A stretch of 64,000 bases of DNA from Massilia phosphatilytica (lineage in GTDB: Bacteria; Pseudomonadota; Gammaproteobacteria; Burkholderiales; Burkholderiaceae_D). The position numbers were made by a program, and so were the translations under genes. Below the pieces are notes generated by a model, which saw only the letters and a list, made by a program, of their open reading frames with translations, was not told the origin of the DNA and did not search any database. The stretch is taken from positions 1-64,000 of the forward strand of contig NZ_PUIP01000010.1 of assembly GCF_002968015.1 (NCBI RefSeq), written 5' to 3'. Below, piece after piece: positions 1 through 8,705 of the stretch (positions are counted from its first letter, which is position 1; each line of letters opens with the position of its first letter).

Positions 1-33
1 AAGGATTATTATCCCTGAGCGACAATCAACCCG

Positions 34-92
34 CACGGCTCTCAGCCGTGATTAACTGATCGGGGACCCAGCCCCTCGAGAATCACTTCTCG
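34..92. other. Cluster of three short hairpins
   Basis: Three adjacent inverted repeats lie in non-coding DNA. Positions 34-50 form a perfect 7-bp stem (cacggct/agccgtg) with a 3-nt loop. Positions 62-75 form a 4-bp gggg/cccc stem. Positions 77-92 form a perfect 6-bp stem (cgagaa/ttctcg) with a 4-nt loop. They could be part of a structured RNA, a mobile-element end or a terminator for a gene outside the window. No T-run follows any stem and no coding frame here is convincing. The structure is visible; its role is unknown. Confidence 0.4.
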
Positions 93-150
93 TACACCAC
101 TTCTGGGGACACCATCTGCGAAAAGAATCAATTTCATAAAGATCTATCAC

Positions 151-231
151 GAATGATGCGTCGGCTTCTGGCCGGTTGCTGCCCGTCGCGACCGGCGGCT
201 TCCGACCCAGAGCGGTCGTTGCCGAATGATC
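151..231. repeat. Mosaic repeat-like intergenic element
   Basis: An 81-bp GC-rich block begins and ends with the heptamer gaatgat (151-157 and 224-230). Inside it gtcgg...ccggt (160-176) faces accgg...ccgac (191-206) as an imperfect inverted repeat. The overall look (ggccggttgctgcc...gcgaccggcggcttcc) resembles dispersed intergenic mosaic repeats that I associate with many proteobacterial genomes. It lies just past the stop of the leftward gene ending at 239. Identification as a dispersed repeat is inference; only one copy is in the window. Confidence 0.35.
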
Positions 232-238
232 AAACAGG

Positions 239-661
239 CTACAGAAAGTGCGAATAGCTGTGCCATGAAGCCCCCAACGGCGACAGCTGCTCCCGCACAG
301 CCCGAAGTTTGCTGACAAGCTTCAACCGCTCCTTTGGAGCCTTCAACTTCGCAGGAAGACGGCTCAGCCAGTGGCTATTCGGGCCAACTGGTAATTCACG
401 CTTCTTGGCGAGCTGGCGACTAGTTGGAAGCGGTTCGGCCGCCATCACTTCAATGAAATGGTCCAGCTGTGCCAAGGAGCTGAACTGCAGATCTACATCG
501 GTAGCAGCAACATGCAGAATCATGAACCCTTTATGTAATACCTCCACCGGAGCAGGTGGGACGCACTCCGTATCCGATCCAGTTACTGGCACGTGAACCC
601 AGAATGCTAACGGCGCCGCTCGCCAGTCAGGCTCAAGCGTGAAGTGGAAATGTGGAGTCAT
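239..661 (-). CDS. Hypothetical protein, 140 aa
   Basis: I do not recognise a family. The frame encodes 140 residues with balanced composition, no signal peptide and no membrane segment. The N-terminal half is rich in aromatic and hydrophobic residues (HFHFTLEPDW, LAFWVHVPV). The C-terminal half is basic and helical, with several KL/KR clusters, which would suit a soluble globular protein. The start is taken at the ATG at 661; upstream there is no good Shine-Dalgarno, so the start is uncertain. Codon use looks less GC-extreme than in the neighbours. It is isolated, with a structured repeat-like region just past its stop. Confidence 0.5.
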   Translation of the reverse strand: MTPHFHFTLEPDWRAAPLAFWVHVPVTGSDTECVPPAPVEVLHKGFMILHVAATDVDLQFSSLAQLDHFIEVMAAEPLPTSRQLAKKRELPVGPNSHWLSRLPAKLKAPKERLKLVSKLRAVREQLSPLGASWHSYSHFL

Positions 662-897
662 AGAACAGGATTCGTCGGTACCTAGTGAAAACGCTTAAGG
701 CAACATACATCGTTGCGACCACCGATTGAATGCACAGCCGAAACCAGCCATTCACCACAGCATGGCTTCCTCGACAGCGCCTGTCAAACCTCGAGCCCGT
801 CCCGGACGATATCGCGCTGTGTCGATTTCATCGCCCCCCAACCTTATCCCGCCCTGCGGACTAGAATATCCGTCCGACAACGTACCGAAGGACGCCC
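662..897. other. Intergenic region without a recognisable gene
   Basis: This 236-bp gap separates the divergent hypothetical gene (leftward) and aminotransferase gene (rightward). It should hold both promoters. A possible -10 (tagaat, about 863) and a gaagga ribosome-binding site precede the ATG at 898, but I see no good -35. Small frames in it look like noise. Confidence 0.4.
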
Positions 898-2010
898 ATG
901 GCCCTGCTGAACTTTTCCCAACCGGCACTCGACGCCACCACCCTCGCCGCCGCGACCGACACGATGAAGAGCGGCTGGATCGCCAGCGGCCCGCGCGTCA
1001 TCGAATTTGAGCGCGCCCTGTCCGCCACCTTCGGCGGCCGCCCCACGCGCACGCTGACGTCGGCCACCGGCGCGATGGAACTGGCGCTGCTGGCATGCGG
1101 CGTCAAGCCGGGCGACGAAGTGATCACGTCCACGCAAAGCTTCTTCTCGACGATGAACATGATCGTCAAGGTCGGCGCCCGCCCCGTGTTCGTCGACTGC
1201 GACCTCGTCACGCGCGCCATCGACCTCGACCAGGTCACGGCGGCCATCACGCCGCGCACGAAGGCGATCGTGCCCACGCACTTCCCCGGCGCGCTGGGCG
1301 ACATGGACGCGCTGTACGCGCTGGCCCGGCGCCATCATCTTCGCGTGATCGAGGATGCGGCTTTGGTGCAGGGCTCGACGTGGAACGGGCAGCCCATCGG
1401 CAGTTTCGGGGACATCGCCACGTTCTCGTTCCACCCGAATAAAAACATGACGACGATCGAGGGCGGCGCCATCGTCGTGCCGGACGAAGTCACGGCGCGG
1501 CGCATCGAGGTGCTGCGCTTCCACGGTATCGAGCGCCTGGCGGATGACACGCGCGACGTCGCGGTCGCCAGCGGCAAGTACAACATGTCGGACGTGTCGG
1601 CCGCGATCGGCCTTGCCCAGCTGGCGCAACTGCCCGCTTTCCTCGCGCAGCGCCAGCGGCTGGCCGAGCGATATTTCGAGGTGTTCCCGGCCATCGACGG
1701 CGCCGTGCTGCCGCCGCGCGGCGTGCCGGGCCAGAGCTGGAACATGTTCTGCGTGCTGCTGCCGTTCGACGCGCTCGGCACGACGCGGCAAGCGTTCCGC
1801 GCCGCGCTGCGCGAGCGGGAGATCGCAACGGGATTGTCGTACGAACCGTCGCACCTGACGACGCTCGGGCGCAGCCTCGGCTGGCGCGAGGGCCAGTTCC
1901 CGAACGCGGAGCGGATCGGCCGGGAGACCGTGACGATCCCCCTGCACTGCGGGATGAACGAGGCGGACGTCGACCGCGTGTGCGCGGCCATCGCCGATAT
2001 CATTACCTGA
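898..2010 (+). CDS. DegT/DnrJ/EryC1/StrS-family PLP aminotransferase
   Basis: A 370-residue fold-type I PLP enzyme of the DegT/ArnB group, whose members usually transaminate keto sugars for surface polysaccharides or nucleotide-sugar biosynthesis. The N-terminal SGWIASGP, the cofactor aspartate in VIEDAA (about D153) and the Schiff-base lysine in SFHPNKNMTTIEGG (about K182) are all present and in the usual order and spacing. Length is normal. A gaagga ribosome-binding site precedes the ATG. It stands alone: no glycosyltransferase or nucleotide-sugar gene is next to it, so the substrate cannot be named. Its stop abuts, tail to tail, the stop of the following leftward kinase gene with no terminator between. 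Confidence 0.85.
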   Translation: MALLNFSQPALDATTLAAATDTMKSGWIASGPRVIEFERALSATFGGRPTRTLTSATGAMELALLACGVKPGDEVITSTQSFFSTMNMIVKVGARPVFVDCDLVTRAIDLDQVTAAITPRTKAIVPTHFPGALGDMDALYALARRHHLRVIEDAALVQGSTWNGQPIGSFGDIATFSFHPNKNMTTIEGGAIVVPDEVTARRIEVLRFHGIERLADDTRDVAVASGKYNMSDVSAAIGLAQLAQLPAFLAQRQRLAERYFEVFPAIDGAVLPPRGVPGQSWNMFCVLLPFDALGTTRQAFRAALREREIATGLSYEPSHLTTLGRSLGWREGQFPNAERIGRETVTIPLHCGMNEADVDRVCAAIADIIT

Positions 2011-3966
2011 TCAGGCGACCTTCAGCTCGGGCCGCGCAGCCTTGCGCGGGAAGCGCAGGTGATAACGCAGGCCCTGCCCCGGACTGCTCTCCACGCGCAG
2101 CGAGCCGCCCAGCACGCCGGTCGCGAGGTTGTACAGGATGTGGCCACCGAGGCCGCTGCCGCCGCTGCCGCGCTTCGTCGTGAAGAACGGGTCGAACAGC
2201 TTGGCCAGCGTCTCCGCATCCATGCCGGCGCCATCGTCGCCGTAGTCGAACACAACGTGGTCGCCATCGAGCGCCGCATGGATAGCAATGTGGCCGGGCT
2301 GGTCGCGCTCGAAGCCGTGCATCAGCGAGTTGACGACCATGTTCGTGACGATCTGCGACACGGCGCCAGGAAAACTCTCCAGCATCAGGTCCTTCGGGCA
2401 GTCGATGGCGACTTCCAGCGGCCGGCCCTTCAGCTTCGGCTGGAGCGACAGCAGCACCTCGTTCAGGTATGTGCCGAGATTGAAGGTGCGGATATCGTCC
2501 GAGGACTGGTCCACCGCCACCTGTTTAAAACTGCGCACGAGAGCCGCCGCGCGCTGGGTGTTGGTCGTCATGATGCGCAGCGACTGGTCGACGATGTCGA
2601 AGAACGCCTCCAGGCTGTCCTGGGTCATCTCCCCTGCCGCCAGTTCTTCGCGCGTCAGCTTGAGTTCCTGCACGAGGTGGCTCGTGGCCGTCACGCAGAT
2701 GCCCAGCGGCGTATTGATCTCGTGTGCGACGCCGGCCACCATCTGCCCCAGCGACGCGAGCTTTTCCTTGCGCACCAGTTCCGACTGCGCTTCCTGCAAC
2801 TGGTGCAGCGCCTGTTCGAGCGCGGCGTTCTGCTGCTCCAGGCGCTCCTTCGCCTTGCGGATGGCGCGGTCGGCCTGCATGCGCGCGATCGCGACCGCCA
2901 CGTGGCTCGCGATGAAGGCCAGCAGGTCCAGGTCGGCCTTCGTGTAGACGACGGCCGGGTCATAGCTCTGCACGACCAGCACGCCATACGCCTTGTCGTG
3001 CACGAGCATCGGCGCGCCGATCCAGCTGGCGATGTCCGTGTTCCCCAGCGGGTGCCTGACCTTGCCCGCCGCGTGCAGGCGCGCGAAGCTGCCGGCGTCG
3101 TGGAGTTGCGCCTGCTTCGTCTGCAGCACGTACGACACCATGCCCATCCCGAACGGAAAGCGCTGCTGCGGGGGCACGTCGTCCTTTTCGTCGGCAAAAT
3201 ACGGGATGCTGATCTCGCCCGTGTCCGGATGCGTGAGCGCGATGAGGAAGTTCTTCGCCATCATCAGCTCGCCGATGATGTCGTGCAGGCTCGCCGCCAG
3301 GACGTCCGTCTCGAGCGCGGTCGCGGAAAGATCCGCGATCTGGTACAGCGCGTGCTGCACCTGTTCCGCGCGGCGGCGCTCGGCCACCTCGCGCGCCAGC
3401 CGCAGCGTGCGCTCCTGCACGGCGCGCTCGAGGCGGTCCATGCTCTGCAGGCCCTGCAGCGCGTTCGACACGTGGTTGGCGATCAGCGCGAACAGCGCCT
3501 GGTCTTCCGCGCTGTACGTGTGTTCGGGCAGGTAGCTCTGGATGACGATGGCGCCCAGCACCTCGTGCTGCTGGTCGAGCAGCGGGCAGCCCATCCAGTG
3601 CTCGGCGATGCTGCCCGTGCCCCACACGGCACCGTTCGAGCGCGCGCGCATCTCGGCGCCCGTCACCGACAGGGGGCGCTTGTTGAGCATGATCCAGGCC
3701 GTCGGCGATTCGTCGGGCGATGCGAGCGTCACGCGCTTGTCGGGGCTCGGGCCCTCGTCTTCCGTATCGACGAAATAGACGAAGCGCACCGTGTTGTCCT
3801 CGCGCTCGGCCAGCGTGACGTAGAAATTCTCCGCATACATGATGCGGCCCAGCGCGCGGTGCACCGCGCCAATGAACTCGGTGACGTCGGTACAGCTGGC
3901 GGACAGCTGCCCGATGTCGAGCAGCATGGCCTGGACCGCTTCCAGGCGGGCGAGACGGTCTTCCAT
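2011..3966 (-). CDS. Double-GAF sensor histidine kinase
   Basis: A 651-residue cytoplasmic sensor kinase with no membrane segment or signal peptide. Order: GAF domain 1 (about 15-170), short helical linker, GAF domain 2 (about 205-360), coiled coil (about 365-405), then a kinase core. The H box is LGQMVAGVAHEINTPLG with the phospho-accepting histidine near H415; the C-terminal ATPase has DDGAGMD, LFDPFFTTK and GSGGSGLGGH. The core resembles kinases that sense ligands through tandem GAF domains. No response regulator gene adjoins it, so its partner is unknown. An inverted repeat (cgaacg/cgttcg, 3980-3999) lies just upstream of the start and may be a regulatory site. Confidence 0.9.
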   Translation of the reverse strand: MEDRLARLEAVQAMLLDIGQLSASCTDVTEFIGAVHRALGRIMYAENFYVTLAEREDNTVRFVYFVDTEDEGPSPDKRVTLASPDESPTAWIMLNKRPLSVTGAEMRARSNGAVWGTGSIAEHWMGCPLLDQQHEVLGAIVIQSYLPEHTYSAEDQALFALIANHVSNALQGLQSMDRLERAVQERTLRLAREVAERRRAEQVQHALYQIADLSATALETDVLAASLHDIIGELMMAKNFLIALTHPDTGEISIPYFADEKDDVPPQQRFPFGMGMVSYVLQTKQAQLHDAGSFARLHAAGKVRHPLGNTDIASWIGAPMLVHDKAYGVLVVQSYDPAVVYTKADLDLLAFIASHVAVAIARMQADRAIRKAKERLEQQNAALEQALHQLQEAQSELVRKEKLASLGQMVAGVAHEINTPLGICVTATSHLVQELKLTREELAAGEMTQDSLEAFFDIVDQSLRIMTTNTQRAAALVRSFKQVAVDQSSDDIRTFNLGTYLNEVLLSLQPKLKGRPLEVAIDCPKDLMLESFPGAVSQIVTNMVVNSLMHGFERDQPGHIAIHAALDGDHVVFDYGDDGAGMDAETLAKLFDPFFTTKRGSGGSGLGGHILYNLATGVLGGSLRVESSPGQGLRYHLRFPRKAARPELKVA

Positions 3967-3979
3967 CGATTCCCCTTAT

Positions 3980-3999
3980 CGAACGAAAAGTTACGTTCG
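3980..3999. promoter_or_regulatory. Inverted repeat upstream of the double-GAF kinase
   Basis: Perfect 6-bp arms cgaacg and cgttcg separated by 8 nt lie 13 bp upstream of the kinase start codon. The position suits an operator or a leader hairpin. There is no further support. Confidence 0.3.
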
Positions 4000-4056
4000 G
4001 GAAATCTTAGCAGCTCAGGCCGATTCTGAGGGAATTGTGTCGCGGAAAACCACAGT

Positions 4057-4548
4057 TCAGCGCGGCGCGCGGAAATCGTTCTCGATCCACGTGGACGCAG
4101 ACGACGGCGACAGCTTGAAATCGGGGCGCACGCGGACCTGCGCCACGCGCTCGCCCATCTCGTCGAAGGCGCTCAGCAGCGCGTACGGGTTGTCCTCGTC
4201 AGGGACGATGTCCAGCGTCACCTTCAACTCGCCGTCGGCGGTGGAGACGACGGTGCTCTTGTGCAACTGCGCGTGCAATTGCTGCTCGTGGCGGCGGATC
4301 ACTTCGGACGCCGTCTTGACGAGCGTGTGGAAGGCCGGCGTGTCGAGCGGCTTCGGGTTCTTCTTGTCGCGGCCCATGGTCCAGGGGCCGACGAGGGCCG
4401 GCTCGGATTCGCCGTCCTTGTACATGGCCACGGCCCAGCCGTCGTCGTCTTCGTTCTTGATGACGCGCGCGGTCCAGCCGTTGCCCTGCCACAGACGGGG
4501 CTCCTGCACGGGAGCGTCATCGTCGTGGTCTGGGAATTCGTCGTTCAT
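4057..4548 (-). CDS. Conserved-looking hypothetical protein, 163 aa
   Basis: A 163-residue acidic soluble protein. The first 12 residues are almost all acidic (DEFPDHDDD), followed by aromatic-rich segments (WQGNGWTARV, DDGWAVAMYKDG) and a mixed alpha/beta C-terminal half ending in WIENDF. No signal peptide, membrane segment or metal motif is visible. I cannot assign a family or function. It is monocistronic, between the sensor kinase gene upstream and the small proline-rich gene downstream, all leftward. Confidence 0.7.
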   Translation of the reverse strand: MNDEFPDHDDDAPVQEPRLWQGNGWTARVIKNEDDDGWAVAMYKDGESEPALVGPWTMGRDKKNPKPLDTPAFHTLVKTASEVIRRHEQQLHAQLHKSTVVSTADGELKVTLDIVPDEDNPYALLSAFDEMGERVAQVRVRPDFKLSPSSASTWIENDFRAPR

Positions 4549-4635
4549 TCTTGCTTTCTCGATGGTGCGGGCATACGCCCAAAAGCAAGATCATAGGCGT
4601 TCACGGCGCACTGGACAAGCGCCGCTTCCGTACGG

Positions 4636-4830
4636 CTAGATGATGCGCAGATCGGGGCCGCGTGGCGGCACGATGGGTGGGCCGGGCGGCGTGGTGCGCG
4701 GGTCGATCGCCGGCGAGGGGATCTGGCTTTTGAACGGGTTGATGATGATGGGCGGAATCGCCGGCGGTGCCGAAGGCGGGTTCTTGTGGCCGGCCGCGTA
4801 CTGGCTGCGGATGTTCGAAATACACTGCAT
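4636..4830 (-). CDS. Small proline-rich protein, 64 aa
   Basis: The ATG at 4830 follows a strong Shine-Dalgarno (gcaggaggcattct, GGAGG with 7-nt spacing), which decides this start and supports a real gene. The 64-residue product has a short N-terminus (MQCISNIRSQY) and then is almost all Pro, Ile, Ser and Asn (PPSAPPAIPPIIINPF, TTPPGPPIVPPRGPD), so it is probably disordered. It has no signal peptide. A second small proline-rich gene of similar size and ribosome-binding site lies at 25859-26056. No function can be proposed. Confidence 0.6.
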   Translation of the reverse strand: MQCISNIRSQYAAGHKNPPSAPPAIPPIIINPFKSQIPSPAIDPRTTPPGPPIVPPRGPDLRII

Positions 4831-4915
4831 AGAATGCCTCCTGCAAACAGAGCAGGCTGTCAGTATAGACCCCGAGTCCAGCATTGCAAGGCTTGATTTC
4901 CGGCCACTTTTTTCC

Positions 4916-6142
4916 TTACTGCAGCGCGCGGTCGAGCAGTTCGACCCAGTGCTCCACCGGCACGTCCGTCCCCGATTGCAGGTGCGTGATGCAGCCGATG
5001 TTGGCGGACACGATGCGTTCCGGTGCCGTCGCTTCCAGCCGCGCCAGCTTGTCGTCGCGCAGCCGCAGCGAGACGTCCTTGTGCAGCACCGAATACGTGC
5101 CGGCCGAGCCGCAGCAGAGATGGCTGTCCGCGCACAGCCGCACATCCACGCCGGCCGCGCGCAGCAGATCCTCGACCTTGCCGCGGATCTTCTGGCCATG
5201 CTGCAAGGTGCAGGGCGGGTGATACGCGACGCGCTCGCCCTGCGCCCGCGTCCCAAGCTTCGCGCGCAGGCGTTCCTCGAATTGCGGCAGCACTTCGCTG
5301 ACGTCCTTTGCAGCAAGAGACACGCGCGCCGCCTTGTCCGCGTATGCCGGGTCGTCGGCCAGCGCATGGCCGTATTCCTTGATCATGGCGCCGCAGCCGG
5401 ACGCGTTGATCAGGATGGTGTCGATGCCCTGCTCCAGATACGGCCACCACGCGTCGATGTTGCGGCGCATGTCGGCGCGACCGCCGTCCGCATCGTTCAT
5501 GTGCCAGCGGATGGCGCCGCAGCACCCTGCCCGCCTGGCCGCGACCAGCTGCACACCGACGGCATCGAACACGCGCGCCGTCGCTGCATTGATGTTCGGC
5601 GACATGGAAGGCTGCACGCAGCCTTCCAGGAACAGCATCTTGTGCGCGTGCGCCGTGCGCGGCCACACGCCCGCGCTTTGGCGCGCCGGCACCTTGTCCT
5701 TCAGCGCCTGGGGCAGCAGCGGCCGCACCATCTGCCCCGTCTTCAGCGCGGGCGTGAACAGCCATTTACGGGGCAGCGTCTCCTTGAGCAGGGTACGGAG
5801 CATGCGCTGGCGCACGGGCCGCGCCACCTGCTGCTCGACGACGCGCCGGCCGATGTCGGCGAGGCGTCCGTACTGCACGCCGGACGGACAGGTCGATTCG
5901 CAGTTGCGGCAGGTGAGGCAGTGGTCCAGATGGGCCTGGGTTTTATCTGTGGCAGGCCGGCCTTCGAGCACCTGCTTGATCAGGTAGATGCGGCCGCGCG
6001 GGCCTTCCAGCTCGTCGCCGGACAGTTGATAGGTCGGGCATGTGGCGGTGCAGAAGCCGCAATGCACGCATTTGCGGAGGATCGCGTCGGCCTCGTCGCC
6101 GTCGCGCGTGCCCCGGATGAAATCGGCGAGATTGGTTTGCAC
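4916..6142 (-). CDS. glcF: Glycolate oxidase iron-sulfur subunit GlcF
   Basis: A 408-residue electron-transfer subunit, close to the E. coli GlcF length. The N-terminus has two 4Fe-4S cluster motifs, CVHCGFCTATCP and CLTCRNCESTCP; the C-terminal half carries two cysteine-rich CCG-type modules (GCCGAIRW and CCGSAGTYS). The start is GTG at 6142, 2 nt after the glcE stop; longer upstream frames run through glcE and are not credible. With GlcD and GlcE it forms the complex that oxidises glycolate (and in some bacteria D-lactate) and passes electrons to the respiratory chain. It is the last gene of the lactate/glycolate operon. Confidence 0.95.
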   Translation of the reverse strand: MQTNLADFIRGTRDGDEADAILRKCVHCGFCTATCPTYQLSGDELEGPRGRIYLIKQVLEGRPATDKTQAHLDHCLTCRNCESTCPSGVQYGRLADIGRRVVEQQVARPVRQRMLRTLLKETLPRKWLFTPALKTGQMVRPLLPQALKDKVPARQSAGVWPRTAHAHKMLFLEGCVQPSMSPNINAATARVFDAVGVQLVAARRAGCCGAIRWHMNDADGGRADMRRNIDAWWPYLEQGIDTILINASGCGAMIKEYGHALADDPAYADKAARVSLAAKDVSEVLPQFEERLRAKLGTRAQGERVAYHPPCTLQHGQKIRGKVEDLLRAAGVDVRLCADSHLCCGSAGTYSVLHKDVSLRLRDDKLARLEATAPERIVSANIGCITHLQSGTDVPVEHWVELLDRALQ

Positions 6143-6144
6143 GG

Positions 6145-7215
6145 CTAGAATTCCTTGTACATGCGGCCGCGGTTGAAGACCCCGGCCGGGTCGAACACAG
6201 TCTTGAGTTGGCGATGGATCGCGAGGACGGCGGGCGCAAGCGGCTGGAACACGCCGACACTCCCCTCGCCGCCGCGGAACAGCGTCGCGTGGCCGCCGGC
6301 CGCGCTGACAGCCGCGCGGATAGTTGCCGGGTCGGCATCGGTGCGGAGCCAGCGCTGCGCGCCGCCCCATTCGATCAGTTGCGAACCAGGCAGCGCCAGC
6401 GGCGGCGCAAGAGGTGGCGCAATCGTCGGCAGCGACAGGCGCCACAGGCTGCCCGCGTCCGCGAAGAACGCGGCGTCATGCTCGCGCAGCGCGCGCCACC
6501 AGCCGTCCGCATCATCCAGCAGCTCGCCGCCGATGCGCTTGCGCGCCGCGTCGACGGCCGACCGCGCGCCGGACAGGCGTACCGTCAGCACGCCGTCGTG
6601 CCAGCAGGAGGCCGAGACGGGCAATGGCTGCCCGCCCCATTCGTTCAGCCGGCGCAGCGCCTCGTCCTCGTTGATGTGCAGCTGCACGGTGCATTCGGCG
6701 ACGGGCTGCGGCAATACCTTCAGCGAGACTTCCGCGATCAGGCCGAACACGCCCAGCGATCCGGCCAGGAGGCGCGACACGTCGTAGCCGGCCACGTTCT
6801 TCATCACCTTGCCGCCGAAATGCAGGACTTCGCCCTTCCCGTCCACCAGCACGGCGCCGAGCACGAAGTCGCGCACGGCACCCGCGGCCTGGCGGCGCGG
6901 TCCGGACAATCCCGCGGCGACCGTACCGCCGAGCGTCGCCCCGGGCCCGAAGTGCGGCGGCTCGAACGCGAGCATCTGGCCGTGCTGCGCCAGGTGCGCC
7001 TCGATCTCGGCCAGCGGCGTCCCGCAGCGGGCGGTGATCACGAGTTCGGTCGGCTCGTAGTCCGTGATGCCGCGATACGTGGTCGTGTCGAACAGCGTGC
7101 CCTGCACGTCCTGCCCGTACCAGTCCTTGCTGCCGCCGCCGCGGATGCGCAGCGGTGTTCTGGTGCCGGTGGCGTGGCCGATCCGGTCGGCGAAGTCTTG
7201 TAAGGTCGTATCCAT
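6145..7215 (-). CDS. glcE: Glycolate oxidase FAD-binding subunit GlcE
   Basis: A 356-residue FAD-binding subunit, about the size of E. coli GlcE. It has the short FAD-binding type 4 fold with LRIRGGGSKDWYG near residues 22-34, followed by GPGATLGGTVAAGLSGPRR, and a C-terminal oxidase segment ending FNRGRMYKEF. The ATG at 7215 begins 2 nt after the glcD stop. GlcE partners GlcD and GlcF in the membrane-associated glycolate oxidase; which subunit gives substrate preference is not fully settled. It is tightly coupled between glcD and glcF. Confidence 0.93.
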   Translation of the reverse strand: MDTTLQDFADRIGHATGTRTPLRIRGGGSKDWYGQDVQGTLFDTTTYRGITDYEPTELVITARCGTPLAEIEAHLAQHGQMLAFEPPHFGPGATLGGTVAAGLSGPRRQAAGAVRDFVLGAVLVDGKGEVLHFGGKVMKNVAGYDVSRLLAGSLGVFGLIAEVSLKVLPQPVAECTVQLHINEDEALRRLNEWGGQPLPVSASCWHDGVLTVRLSGARSAVDAARKRIGGELLDDADGWWRALREHDAAFFADAGSLWRLSLPTIAPPLAPPLALPGSQLIEWGGAQRWLRTDADPATIRAAVSAAGGHATLFRGGEGSVGVFQPLAPAVLAIHRQLKTVFDPAGVFNRGRMYKEF

Positions 7216-7217
7216 CG

Positions 7218-8705
7218 TCAAAAGCGCGGCAGGTTGGAAAACGGCATGCGTCCGTGGCGCACGTGCATGCGGCCATATTCGGCGCAGCGGTGCAGGGTCG
7301 GAATCGCCTTGTCGGGATTGAGGATGCCGGCCGGATCGAAGGCGCGTTTCACGGCCAGGAACGCATCCAGCTCGGCGCGCGAGAACTGCACGCACATCGA
7401 ATTGATCTTCTCGATGCCGACACCGTGCTCGCCCGTGATCGTGCCGCCGACTTCGACGCACAGTTCGAGGATGTCGGCGCCGAACTGCTCCGCGCGATGA
7501 AATTCCCCCGGCACGTTCGCATCGAACATGATCAACGGGTGCAGGTTGCCGTCGCCGGCGTGGAACACGTTAGCGCAGCGCAAGCCGTATTTCTGCTCCA
7601 TCGCCTCGATCCGCTGCAGCACGTGGGCGAGATGCTTGCGCGGGATCGTGCCGTCCATGCAGTAATAGTCCGGCGAGATGCGGCCGACGGCCGGGAACGC
7701 GTTCTTGCGGCCGGACCAGAAGCGCAGCCGTTCCGCCTCGTCCTGCGATACGGACAGCGCCGTCGCGCCGCAGCGGCTCAGCACCTCGCTCATGCGCGCG
7801 ATCTCTTCGTCGACTTCCTCGGGGATGCCGTCGGATTCGCACAGCAATACGGCGGCGGCCTGCGTGTCGTAACCCGCGTGCACGAATTCCTCCGCGACCT
7901 GCGACGACAGCCGGTCCATCATTTCCAGGCCGGCCGGGATGATGCCGGCCGCAATCACGCTGGCGACCGCATCGCCGGCTTTCACCACGTCGTCGAACGA
8001 CGCCATCACGACACGCGCCACGCGCGGCTTCGGCACCAGCTTGACGGTGACCTCGGTCACGACGCCGAGCATGCCTTCCGACCCGATGGCGACCGCCAGC
8101 AGGTCGAGCCCCGGCGCGTCCAGCGCCTCGCTGCCCAGCTCGACGATCTCGCCTTCCGTCGTCACCATGCGCACGCGCAGCACGTTGTGCACGGTGAGGC
8201 CGTATTTGAGGCAGTGCACGCCGCCGGAATTCTCGGCGACGTTGCCGCCGATCGTGCACGCGATCTGCGACGACGGATCGGGCGCGTAGTACAGCCCGTG
8301 CGGCGCCGCCGCTTCCGAGATCGCGAGGTTGCGCACGCCCGGCTGCACGACGGCCGTGCGGGCATATGGATCGAGCCTGACGATCCTGTTCAGGCGCGCC
8401 GTCGACAGCACGACGCCGCCGGCGATCGGCAGCGCGCCGCCGGACAGCCCGGTGCCGGCGCCGCGCGGGACGATCGGCAGCTGCAGCTTGCGGCAGACCG
8501 CGATGGCGGCCATGATCTGCGCCTCGTTTTCCGGCAGCAGCACGATCATCGGCACCTGGCGGTAGGCGGCGAGGCCGTCGCATTCGTACGGGCGCGTTTC
8601 CTCGTCGTTGGCGAGGATGCAGCGGTCGGGCAGCACGGCGCGCAGCGCAGCGACCGCTTCGCGCCGGCTGACGGCGCGGGTTTCGGGAGAGGCAGGAGCA
8701 TTCAT
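7218..8705 (-). CDS. glcD: Glycolate/D-lactate oxidase subunit GlcD
   Basis: A 495-residue FAD-linked oxidase of the GlcD/D-lactate dehydrogenase family. The PP-loop VPRGAGTGLSGGALP and the CTIGGNVAENSGG segment mark the FAD domain (about residues 55-230). The C-terminal FAD-oxidase domain contains FHAGDGNLHPLI and GEHGVGIEK, typical substrate and flavin contacts. The ATG at 8705 overlaps the lldP stop by 4 nt (ATGA), which fixes the start. It probably oxidises glycolate to glyoxylate and may take D-lactate; the lactate genes upstream make a D-lactate role plausible. Confidence 0.94.
   Translation of the reverse strand: MNAPASPETRAVSRREAVAALRAVLPDRCILANDEETRPYECDGLAAYRQVPMIVLLPENEAQIMAAIAVCRKLQLPIVPRGAGTGLSGGALPIAGGVVLSTARLNRIVRLDPYARTAVVQPGVRNLAISEAAAPHGLYYAPDPSSQIACTIGGNVAENSGGVHCLKYGLTVHNVLRVRMVTTEGEIVELGSEALDAPGLDLLAVAIGSEGMLGVVTEVTVKLVPKPRVARVVMASFDDVVKAGDAVASVIAAGIIPAGLEMMDRLSSQVAEEFVHAGYDTQAAAVLLCESDGIPEEVDEEIARMSEVLSRCGATALSVSQDEAERLRFWSGRKNAFPAVGRISPDYYCMDGTIPRKHLAHVLQRIEAMEQKYGLRCANVFHAGDGNLHPLIMFDANVPGEFHRAEQFGADILELCVEVGGTITGEHGVGIEKINSMCVQFSRAELDAFLAVKRAFDPAGILNPDKAIPTLHRCAEYGRMHVRHGRMPFSNLPRF

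Noticed and set aside
52..318. An 88-codon leftward open frame at the window start
   Set aside because: It overlaps the hairpins and the repeat-like block, has no ribosome-binding site, and its composition (Cys, Arg, Ser) is not protein-like.
2059..4029. A 656-codon open frame antisense to the double-GAF kinase
   Set aside because: No recognisable domain and antisense to a protein with full kinase motifs.
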